This document shows positions 6,064-13,387 of a stretch of 21,564 nucleotides of DNA, piece after piece. The stretch's first letter is position 1, and each line of letters starts with the position of its first letter. The position numbers and the translations under genes were made by a program. The stretch comes from an uncultured Prevotellaceae bacterium (GTDB taxonomy: Bacteria; Bacteroidota; Bacteroidia; Bacteroidales; Bacteroidaceae), in the NCBI GenBank assembly GCA_937893145.1, contig CALBJW010000116.1:1-21564 (forward strand), written 5' to 3'. The notes beneath the pieces were generated by a model. The model did not search any database. It was not told the origin of the DNA and saw only the letters and a program-made list of their open reading frames with translations.

Positions 6064-9000
6064 ATGAAATACAAAGTTATTCTGCCACTTCTCGCTGCAA
6101 TATCTACTCTTTCCACTCCTGCTTTTGCATCGGAGAGAGGGATGAGTGTTGCTGTCAGTGCTGCTGCCGATGATGGTGAAACAGTCTTTTCGGGAACGGT
6201 ATTTGACAAGCAGCTCAATGACCCACTTATGGGAGTGAGCATTGCAATATGGAAGAAAGGTTCGTTGGTTGGTGGTACTCAAACCGACCTTGAAGGTAAG
6301 TTCTTCCTCAAGATAAGCGAAAAGGACTATACAATCCACATCAGTTATATTGGTTTCAAAACCCTTGTTCTTCAGCCTAAGGACATCAAGGCGGGAATGA
6401 ACATTCAACTCGAACCCGACAATCAGGCTCTGGAAGATGTGGTCGTGACAGGTTTCTTTGAAAAGAACAAGAACACATTCACAGGTTCTGTGACTCAGAT
6501 TAAGGGTGAAGACCTCAAAATCGTCACAGGAACAAACATCATGACTGCCCTGGCAGCCCTCACTCCTGGTCTGCAGATTCAGGTCAACTCGGCACAAGGT
6601 TCAAACCCTAACCATGTGCCAGAACTCATCATGCGTGGTATGTCGTCGTTCTCCAACGAAGGACAGAGCGTCAATCAGCCAACCATCATCCTCGATGGTA
6701 CGGAAATCAGTATGGCTGAACTCTATGACCTCGACATGAACGAGATAGAGAGCATCAATGTGCTCAAGGATGCTTCTGCCACAGCCCTCTATGGTTCGAA
6801 GGCATCGAATGGTGTCATTGTCATTACCCGTAAGGCAATTCAGAATAGCACTATCCATGTGGCATACAACTTCACAGGAAATGTTCAGATGCCTAAACTC
6901 GATGACTACCAACTCCTCTCGCCAACGGAGAAGTTGGAATATGAGCGTCTTGCAGGACTCTATGATGCTCATAAGGCAATCGACTCGAAGACTGGTCTTC
7001 CACTTCAGTACAAGTACGATGAACAGTACAATGAACGATACAAATTGATTCAGGCTGGACAGAATAGTGACTGGTTGTCACAACCTGCTCGTCTTGCATT
7101 CAGTCACGACCACTCACTTCGTGTTTATGGTGGTGCGTCAGACATTCGTTACGAACTCACAGGTCGTTTCGCAAATACTCATGGTGTTATGAAGGATGAC
7201 CTCCGTCGTCGTTACAACATCGGTTTCAAACTCGACTATTTCATAAGCAACAGCATAAAAATCTCTAACCGAAGCACATACGCTGAGGTATCGTCAAAGG
7301 ACACTCCATACGGTTCATTCTCACGATATGCAAGAATGAATCCATACGACCCAATGTATAATGAGGATGGTACGGTCAACCTCAATCTGTCGTGGGACCT
7401 CGACAATCCTCTCTATGAGGCTACACTTGGTTCGTTCTCAAACTCAGACTCGCGCACATTTACCAATAGTACCGACTTGCGATGGGAAATAAACAAGCAG
7501 TTCCGTGTGACAGGACACTTCAATGTGTCAACAGGAAAGAGTGGTTCAAGCAATTTCCTCTCGCCAAAGTCAAGGACATACAAGAATGAGCCAGACCTCT
7601 CAAAGCGTGGTTCTCTTCTGCGTGGCATTGTCAGCAATCATAGTTACAACGGAAATATCGTTGCCACATACAACAAGATGTTTAAGGACGAGAGTCTTAT
7701 AAGCACCTCAGCTGGTTGGGAGATAAACTACTCAAAGTCACGCAGCGAATATGTCACTGCTATCGGATTCTACAATGATATGCTCTCGTTCATTGGTAAT
7801 GCAGCAGGTTATCCTACAACACAAACTCCTGCTGGTGTTCAGGGCGAATCGGCTAATATAGGTGCTTTCCTTTCGGGAAACTATTCGTTCCGTAACCGTT
7901 ACTTCGTTGATGGAACATGGCGTTTGACAGGTTCTTCTCAGTTTGGAGAAAACAACCGATACGGTAACTTCTGGTCGGCTGGTATTGGTTGGAACATAAT
8001 GAACGAATCATTCATGCAGAGTGTTCAGAAGCATTTTGATGTGTTCAAGTTGCGTGCTTCAACAGGTTATACAGGTAAGGTGTCGTTCTCTCCTTTCCAG
8101 GCAATGACCATGTACCAGTACTCAAACCGATATGAATATAAGAATGGTATTGGTGCTATTCCAATGACTATCGGAAATATCGACCTTGCTTGGGAACGCA
8201 CAATGAACTATAATGTAGGTCTCGACCTCTCTATGTTCAACCATCGACTCAACTTCGTACTCGATGCTTATATCCGCAATACTACCGACCTCCTTCTCAA
8301 CAAGTCTATGGCACCATCTACTGGTGTTACTTCGGCTATGGGCAATCTTGGAGAATTGCAGAATAAGGGTATTGAATTCCAGGTAGATGGATATATATAC
8401 AGAACAAATACTTTCAACTGGAAGGTAGGAACAACAGGCTATTTCAATCGCAATAAGATTACGAAGATTAACCAGGCTCTCAAGGAGATGAACGAACGCA
8501 ATCAGATGATGGCAAGTTCGTATGACTATCCATTGCCTCAGTATGCTGAAGGAGAGAGTGTGACAGCCTTGAAACTGGTGCGTTCAGCAGGTATTGACCC
8601 AGCAACTGGTAAGGAAGTATATATCAAACGTAATGGTGAACGTACATTCACTTACGATGCAACAGATAAGGTGCTTATTGGTGACACTCAACCAGCATAC
8701 AACGGAACTGTCAATACTTCTATCTACTGGAAGGGATTCTCAATCTATGCACTCTTCGACCTTCGTCTTGGTGGTTGGATATACAACACTACTCGTGCCT
8801 CGAAGGTTGAGGGTTCAAATCCTAAGTATAATGCTGACAAGCGTGTGTTTGGTGACCGCTGGAAGCAGCCTGGTGATATTGCTGTTTACAAGGATATTGC
8901 CGATTCATCTACTCCACGACAGACTGACCGTTTTGCAGAGATAGAGAACACGGTGAATCTCGGTACACTCAACATCAGTTATGAGTTCCAGCAGAACATC

Positions 9001-9141
9001 TGCAAGCGACTTCATCTTCGCAACCTTCGTTGTGGTATTAACTTCACAGATATTCTTCGTCTCTCAAGCGTGAAGATTGAACGTGGTATTGACTACCTTT
9101 ACAGCAAGGGATGTGAGATTAACTTATCTGCAACATTCTAA
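6064..9141 (+). CDS. SusC/RagA-like TonB-dependent transporter
   Basis: A 1025-residue outer-membrane transporter that would import oligomers handed over by the adjacent SusD-like lipoprotein, using TonB energy. I chose the ATG at 6064 because it begins a normal signal peptide (MKYKVILPLLAAIS...PAFA); the in-frame ATG at 6019 falls inside a hairpin and adds 15 residues before the signal. Domains in order: signal 1-22; carboxypeptidase-regulatory-like beta-sandwich about 41-118 (FSGTVFDKQLNDPLMGVS...YIGFKT); the SusC motif EDVVVTG at 124-130; plug about 139-257, with LDGTEI and ALYGSKASNGVIVITRK; then a 22-strand-type barrel to the C terminus, which ends in aromatic F as is usual for these barrels. 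The SusD gene starts 13 bp later. Substrate cannot be read from the sequence. Confidence 0.95.
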   Translation: MKYKVILPLLAAISTLSTPAFASERGMSVAVSAAADDGETVFSGTVFDKQLNDPLMGVSIAIWKKGSLVGGTQTDLEGKFFLKISEKDYTIHISYIGFKTLVLQPKDIKAGMNIQLEPDNQALEDVVVTGFFEKNKNTFTGSVTQIKGEDLKIVTGTNIMTALAALTPGLQIQVNSAQGSNPNHVPELIMRGMSSFSNEGQSVNQPTIILDGTEISMAELYDLDMNEIESINVLKDASATALYGSKASNGVIVITRKAIQNSTIHVAYNFTGNVQMPKLDDYQLLSPTEKLEYERLAGLYDAHKAIDSKTGLPLQYKYDEQYNERYKLIQAGQNSDWLSQPARLAFSHDHSLRVYGGASDIRYELTGRFANTHGVMKDDLRRRYNIGFKLDYFISNSIKISNRSTYAEVSSKDTPYGSFSRYARMNPYDPMYNEDGTVNLNLSWDLDNPLYEATLGSFSNSDSRTFTNSTDLRWEINKQFRVTGHFNVSTGKSGSSNFLSPKSRTYKNEPDLSKRGSLLRGIVSNHSYNGNIVATYNKMFKDESLISTSAGWEINYSKSRSEYVTAIGFYNDMLSFIGNAAGYPTTQTPAGVQGESANIGAFLSGNYSFRNRYFVDGTWRLTGSSQFGENNRYGNFWSAGIGWNIMNESFMQSVQKHFDVFKLRASTGYTGKVSFSPFQAMTMYQYSNRYEYKNGIGAIPMTIGNIDLAWERTMNYNVGLDLSMFNHRLNFVLDAYIRNTTDLLLNKSMAPSTGVTSAMGNLGELQNKGIEFQVDGYIYRTNTFNWKVGTTGYFNRNKITKINQALKEMNERNQMMASSYDYPLPQYAEGESVTALKLVRSAGIDPATGKEVYIKRNGERTFTYDATDKVLIGDTQPAYNGTVNTSIYWKGFSIYALFDLRLGGWIYNTTRASKVEGSNPKYNADKRVFGDRWKQPGDIAVYKDIADSSTPRQTDRFAEIENTVNLGTLNISYEFQQNICKRLHLRNLRCGINFTDILRLSSVKIERGIDYLYSKGCEINLSATF

Positions 9142-9154
9142 ATCAAAGCATACA

Positions 9155-10570
9155 ATGAAAAGGATAATATATATTTTCGGAATCTTTGCAAGCATTTTGT
9201 CGATGAGTTCTTGCAACAAATTCCTCGACATCACTCCTGATGGACAAGTGAAGCGAGACGAGATGCTCCTCACTACGGAAGGCATAGAAGATGCTCTCTA
9301 CGGAGTATATGCCCAGATGAGACAGTCTGAACTCTATGGCATGGCACTCAGTGTGTATGGCATTGAGATTCTTGCACAAAACATGGACTGTTATGGTTCC
9401 AATTTTGCCAATAACATGGGAACATACAACTGGGAATACTCTGATGTGCGAAACTGGTCTGATGCTCTCTGGACTGCGATGTACAAGAATATCTCTGCTG
9501 CAAATTCTGTTATTCAGTCGCCACTGATAGAGACTGCAAATGAGTTTCCTTATAATATCTATAAGGGTGAAGCACTTGCTCTCCGTGCCTTTATGCACTT
9601 TGACCTTGTTCGCCTTTTTGCACCACAATATACCCTCGACACTAAGGCACAGGGCATTCCATACCAGACTACATTCTCGCTCCATACTCCAGACTTCGAG
9701 AGTATGACGGATAATTATAATCATATTCTTGCAGACCTTCTCGAAGCAGAACAACTCCTTGCTGATGAAGACCGCCATGTTGATGAGATAACATTCATGC
9801 AGGACCGTAAGATACACCTTAATCTATATGCTGTTCAAGCTACTCTTGCTCGTGTTTATCTCACTATGGGCAACAAGGAGAAGGCGAAGGAATATGCAGA
9901 GAAGGTCATTGACAATGGTCCTTGCACATTGAAGGAAAAGACTGAGGTACTGAACGATGTGGCAGGTATTCTTTCAAAGAAGGAATGTCTCTTCGGCATT
10001 TATTATTCTAATTTCTATTCCGATGTTTCTCGACTCCTTCAGCAACAGCAGTCGTACTACTCACTCGACCCTCGTGATGATTTCCTTGAGTCGTACAATA
10101 CAGAGGCTGATGGACTTGACTATCGACAGAGTGCATACTTCACAGCGGTAGAGACTGGTGGTGAACTCCATTACCGTCTTTCGAAGTTGACAGATATATA
10201 CGAACTCAACAATATGTCTGCCAATAGACCAACAGACCTCATTCTCGGCATCAATCTCATTCGTCTTCCTGAGATGTACTACATCATGGCAGAATGTCTT
10301 CTCGACTCCGACAATGCAAGGGCTGCATCATACTATAATGCTGTGCGTCAGCATCGTGGTCTTGAACCTCTCTCACCTGGTCGAACACTCACTCTTGACC
10401 TCATCACTCTCGAAAGATTTAAGGAATACTTTGGCGAAGGAATGACTTTCTTCAACAACAAGCGCCTTAATCTACCTATGACCTCCGCTGATGGCAAGAC
10501 CAACTACAAGGCATCAAACAGCATATATGTTGTGCCAATCCCTGATGCTGAATATGCTAATAGATATTAA
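9155..10570 (+). CDS. SusD/RagB-like surface lipoprotein
   Basis: A 471-residue lipoprotein that forms the lid over the SusC-like barrel and binds substrate at the cell surface. The start at 9155 gives a lipoprotein signal with Cys20 (LSMSSC) followed by NKFLDITP, the usual SusD mature N terminus; a longer reading frame into susC is not needed. Family hallmarks are the early helix EGIEDALYGVYAQMR, the tetratricopeptide-like mid region (LRAFMHFDLVRLFA, TLARVYLTMGNKEKAKEYAEKVI) and the C-terminal IRLPEMYYIMAECLL with ERFKEYFGEGMTFFNNKRL (about 420-438). The protein is at the short end for the family. It is followed by a 157-bp gap with a complex inverted repeat, so expression may drop after this gene. 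Confidence 0.95.
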   Translation: MKRIIYIFGIFASILSMSSCNKFLDITPDGQVKRDEMLLTTEGIEDALYGVYAQMRQSELYGMALSVYGIEILAQNMDCYGSNFANNMGTYNWEYSDVRNWSDALWTAMYKNISAANSVIQSPLIETANEFPYNIYKGEALALRAFMHFDLVRLFAPQYTLDTKAQGIPYQTTFSLHTPDFESMTDNYNHILADLLEAEQLLADEDRHVDEITFMQDRKIHLNLYAVQATLARVYLTMGNKEKAKEYAEKVIDNGPCTLKEKTEVLNDVAGILSKKECLFGIYYSNFYSDVSRLLQQQQSYYSLDPRDDFLESYNTEADGLDYRQSAYFTAVETGGELHYRLSKLTDIYELNNMSANRPTDLILGINLIRLPEMYYIMAECLLDSDNARAASYYNAVRQHRGLEPLSPGRTLTLDLITLERFKEYFGEGMTFFNNKRLNLPMTSADGKTNYKASNSIYVVPIPDAEYANRY

Positions 10571-10575
10571 TTTTA

Positions 10576-10711
10576 AGTGAAGAGTGAAAAGTGAAGAGTG
10601 AAGAATTTGCTTCCGCCTTGGTGCAAGAGCAATTTTCACTCCGCCTCAATGACAAATAACAAAAGGACCTACTCTTCCGGTAGGAAATTCTTCACTCTTC
10701 ACTCTTCACTC
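10576..10711. repeat. Inverted-repeat element 3' of susD
   Basis: Outer arms of 19 bp match perfectly (AGTGAAGAGTGAAGAATTT at 10590-10608 with 10685-10703). Pairing continues for about eight more bases after one mismatch. The interior of about 75 bp holds small stems: CTTG/CAAG (10617-10620, 10624-10627) and CCTAC/GTAGG (10668-10672, 10680-10684). The GTGAAGAGTGAA units are themselves short direct repeats. The whole fills most of the gap between susD and the next gene. I see no ORF in it. It may be a dispersed non-autonomous repeat or a structured mRNA segment. Confidence 0.75.
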
Positions 10712-10727
10712 ACATAACAATTTCTTT

Positions 10728-11615
10728 ATGAATACTCTTTACCGATTCTTAACTCTTGTCATTCTTATCCCATTTGGGGTAGGGACAATGTTCTTTTCTT
10801 GTTCCCAGAATGATTATATGACATACGACTCATCGGCTAATGGCATATATTTCAATCACGACACATTGATATATTCATTCTCTGTTCTTCCTGTCGATTC
10901 TGTAACACATATCATCAATGTGCCAGTAAAGATTATGGGAACTGTGTCGGATGTGGATCGTACTTTCAACTATACCATCGAACAGCAGATGCCAAACGAT
11001 TCTCTGCAGAAACTTATCTTTGTCCCAGAGAATGATGATTATCAGTGGGCAGAGGGAGGAAATCAGTATTCTGTTCCTGCAACAGTAACTATCCCTGCTG
11101 GCAAGACAGAGGGCGTTATCCCTGTTACTGTCTATCGTTCAAAACTGCTCGGCAATTACTATGATGGATATAAGCATTACCGTATTCTCCTTCGTCTGGC
11201 ACCAAACGAGAATTTCCGTCCTACACTTTCTGAGAAGGACCAAATTCGTATTGTTCAGTTTGACAATGCTATCGAACAGCCAGCCTGGTACAATGCTTAT
11301 GGTGAGAAGGTGTGGTACAAGCCAGAACTTGGCGAGTGGCATCCTTACAAACTCATCAAACTTGTTGAGTATTTCCACGATGTGCAGAACATCCTTCCTG
11401 AGTCATACACGAAGATGGTCCGTCTATATGGCGAAAATCTTGAGAATGTTCCATACGGCGACTTCCATGTGTATCGTACCATCTTCCGCAAGTACATCTA
11501 CTCAAGAATGTACGAACACTTCAACGACCCTGCCAATCGTGAAATGATTCTCTCCCTCTATCCAGACTTTATCTTTGACTTCCCTAATCCTTTTGCTATA
11601 CAAGGTGCGGAATAA
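10728..11615 (+). CDS. DUF4843-type lipoprotein
   Basis: A 295-residue protein with a lipoprotein signal (Cys25 in MFFSCSQND). The early strand GIYFNHDTLIYSFSV, the central VPVKIMGTVSDVDRTFNYTIE and the strand pair YSVPATVTIPAGKTEGVIPVTVYRS are typical of DUF4843 proteins, which sit directly after susD in many Bacteroidota loci. The fold is expected to be a beta-sandwich with a helical C-terminal part (about 190-290), exposed at the surface or facing the periplasm. Its molecular role is not established; a SusE/SusF-like accessory binding role is an inference from position. Upstream is the inverted-repeat element; downstream are two further repeat types. Confidence 0.8.
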   Translation: MNTLYRFLTLVILIPFGVGTMFFSCSQNDYMTYDSSANGIYFNHDTLIYSFSVLPVDSVTHIINVPVKIMGTVSDVDRTFNYTIEQQMPNDSLQKLIFVPENDDYQWAEGGNQYSVPATVTIPAGKTEGVIPVTVYRSKLLGNYYDGYKHYRILLRLAPNENFRPTLSEKDQIRIVQFDNAIEQPAWYNAYGEKVWYKPELGEWHPYKLIKLVEYFHDVQNILPESYTKMVRLYGENLENVPYGDFHVYRTIFRKYIYSRMYEHFNDPANREMILSLYPDFIFDFPNPFAIQGAE

Positions 11616-11617
11616 CT

Positions 11618-11690
11618 CTACGAGGACGAAACGATTCGCTACGAAAAAGAAACGCTTCGCTACGAAACACTTCGTTACGAAAACGAAACG
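11618..11690. repeat. Degenerate CTACGAAA..GAAACG..TTCG tandem repeat
   Basis: Four imperfect units follow each other: 11618-11638 and 11639-11659 (21 bp each), 11660-11674 (15 bp) and 11675-11690 (16 bp). Each begins (C/T)TACGA, and the first three end in TTCG. The array starts 3 nt after the stop of the DUF4843-type gene. Units are too short and too uneven for a CRISPR array. Within a unit GAAACG and CGCTTC/TTCG can pair, so weak hairpins are possible. Confidence 0.75.
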
Positions 11691-11693
11691 CCC

Positions 11694-11725
11694 AATTTTA
11701 ATTCTTAATTTTTAATTTTTAATTT
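11694..11725. repeat. AATTTTTAATT-type AT repeat
   Basis: A run of TTTTAATTCT, TAATTTTTAA and TTTTTAATTT units directly before the next start codon. Such ATTAAAAATTA repeats are frequent between genes in Bacteroidales. In this phylum A/T-rich leaders also help translation start, so the segment may double as the translation-initiation region of the gene at 11730. Confidence 0.6.
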
Positions 11726-11729
11726 CCCA

Positions 11730-13280
11730 ATGCGCTCCAAGTCCATATTTCTCGCTTATATAGTCTTAGCCCATTTTGTGTGCTATACCTTCACCTCATG
11801 TATCTCCGATGATACCACCCTTGCCACAAAACCACTTGCAGAGATTGTCATCGACACTCTCTCAATCGACAAGGTGTATAACATCAACAAGAACGAGACT
11901 CTCCATATCTCTCCAAAGGTTTCGCAGACTAATACTCCAAAAACTCTCAAATACACTTGGGAGGTAAATCAGGAGGAATACTCAACATCTTCCGAATTTG
12001 AGTTTCCTGCCAAATATCTCGGCACATATCTTTGTCGTCTTATTGTGGAGAATGAGGACGGTAAGTCGTTCTATCCATTCACAATAAATGTCAACTCTCC
12101 TTACGAAGAGGGTATTGCTGTAATTAGTCAGGACCCAGAAGGTAAGAGCATGATTTCGTTCATGCTTACTCCTACCGACCCTAATGTGAAACGAACATTC
12201 ACCACTTCCGATTGTTTTGCAGCAAACAACGAAGACACTCCTTTTGCTTCTCGTGCCATTGATATGGTACAGTCGAGCGGTTCACTCATCATTGCTTGTC
12301 AGGGTGCTGACAACTGGCAATCACAATCCCACTCTGGTCATAACGCTGATGTGCCAACACTCTATTATCTTAATGAAAAGACTCTCGTGGCGGAGAATAT
12401 CCTTACCGTAACGGAGTATCCAGACTTCAAACCTACTCGTCTCATCATTCCTTCTGAGGGAGCTTCGGGAGTTGCCTATCCTGTACTTTGTGAGAATGGC
12501 AGCGTATATGAGTTCTCTACTACTGAGGGAGCCATCAGCGAACCTACAAAATTGCAGTCGAAGTATGCACAGACTTGTCTTGTTCACGACGATGGTGGCA
12601 CTGGATGGTTCTTTGAACTGCTCTTCTGGGACAAGACTGTTGGTGGACTTTGTGAGATATATAGTGGTTATGGTCCATATTATTGTGGCAAGAAGTACCA
12701 CCTTCTTCGTGAAGATTGCAAAGGTCAAGAAAACTATTTCAATGGAAACGACATAGTGAAGATGGTGCTTATCGACCTCACCGACAAGCAGAAGCGTACA
12801 GAACGCAGTGAGGTTCTTGTCCTCACCAAGAATGCCTTCATGACTCGTAAGACTATCCTCGACACTGGTTTCTGGGTTCATGACAATGAGACTGGCACCA
12901 ATGTTCTTTTCGACAACGGAGGAACAACCACAGCATGTATCGGTACAAACATCATCACCGAACAGACACCATGTGTTGCCAACAAGACCTACTATTCTCT
13001 CCTCTTCGGTAGTGGCAATCGACTCATGCGATGGAACTATGCCACTCAGCAGACTCTCGACAAGTCTGATGTTCTCCAAACATTTGGTTCTTCATCAGCC
13101 ATCATCACCGACCTCGTTCTTAGTCGTGACCATCTCACTACTTATGTAGCCTTCTACGAACCAAACCAACCAGGACTTAACGGTAGTGTTTATGTCATCA
13201 ATACCGACACAGGCGAGATTCTCGAACGCCACGACAATGTATGTTATCGTCCAACACGAATGATATATAAGAAGAAATAA
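11730..13280 (+). CDS. PKD-like family lipoprotein
   Basis: A 516-residue lipoprotein with signal peptide and Cys24 (FTSCISDD). Residues about 30-125 form a PKD/immunoglobulin-like domain: ETLHISPKVSQ, KYTWEVNQEEYSTSSEFEF, GTYLCRLIVENEDGKSFYPFTINV. The remainder (about 126-516) is beta-rich with repeating strands such as GIAVISQDPEGKSMISFM and SEVLVLTKNAFMTRK, and may be a propeller-like region. This fits the Bacteroidota PKD-like lipoprotein family that accompanies DUF4843 genes downstream of susCD. It is the last gene of the plus-strand operon, just before the 13297 terminator. Surface substrate binding is the likely role by analogy, not shown by motifs. Confidence 0.8.
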   Translation: MRSKSIFLAYIVLAHFVCYTFTSCISDDTTLATKPLAEIVIDTLSIDKVYNINKNETLHISPKVSQTNTPKTLKYTWEVNQEEYSTSSEFEFPAKYLGTYLCRLIVENEDGKSFYPFTINVNSPYEEGIAVISQDPEGKSMISFMLTPTDPNVKRTFTTSDCFAANNEDTPFASRAIDMVQSSGSLIIACQGADNWQSQSHSGHNADVPTLYYLNEKTLVAENILTVTEYPDFKPTRLIIPSEGASGVAYPVLCENGSVYEFSTTEGAISEPTKLQSKYAQTCLVHDDGGTGWFFELLFWDKTVGGLCEIYSGYGPYYCGKKYHLLREDCKGQENYFNGNDIVKMVLIDLTDKQKRTERSEVLVLTKNAFMTRKTILDTGFWVHDNETGTNVLFDNGGTTTACIGTNIITEQTPCVANKTYYSLLFGSGNRLMRWNYATQQTLDKSDVLQTFGSSSAIITDLVLSRDHLTTYVAFYEPNQPGLNGSVYVINTDTGEILERHDNVCYRPTRMIYKKK

Positions 13281-13296
13281 TTATCAGATAATAACG

Positions 13297-13333
13297 AAAG
13301 AAGCAGAACTCGAAAGTTCTGCTTCTTTTTATT
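13297..13333 (+). terminator. Rho-independent terminator at the convergent junction
   Basis: A perfect 14-bp stem (AAAGAAGCAGAACT at 13297-13310 with 13315-13328) has a CGAA tetraloop, and the plus strand continues with T-rich sequence (CTTCTTTTTATTTG). It lies 16 nt after the PKD-like lipoprotein stop. On the minus strand the stem is also intact, with a weaker U-stretch, so it may stop transcription from both convergent operons. Confidence 0.9.
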
Positions 13334-13386
13334 TGTTACAAATGTTACAATGTTACAAATGTTACAAGTAACAATTTCATTTCAAC
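13334..13386 (-). repeat. TGTAACATT repeat at 3' end of the PL22-GH28 gene
   Basis: On the plus strand TGTTACAAA/TGTTACAA units recur four times and end in the palindrome TGTTAC-AA-GTAACA (13360-13373), followed by ATTTCATTTCAAC up to the stop codon of the minus-strand gene. The same arrangement recurs at 19752-19793, after the GH3 gene. In both cases the repeat lies immediately 3' of a minus-strand glycosidase gene. Confidence 0.75.
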
Positions 13387-13387
13387 A

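Noticed and set aside
9077..9154. Upstream start for the SusD-like protein within the susC 3' end
   Set aside because: The lipoprotein signal begins at 9155; the longer form would bury it.
11618..11690. Possible CRISPR array
   Set aside because: Units are 15-21 bp, degenerate and without unique spacers; no cas genes.
13334..13373. Possible CRISPR or iteron array of TGTTACAA units
   Set aside because: The repeats are 7-9 bp with no spacers, there is no replication gene, and the same motif recurs after another gene's stop.
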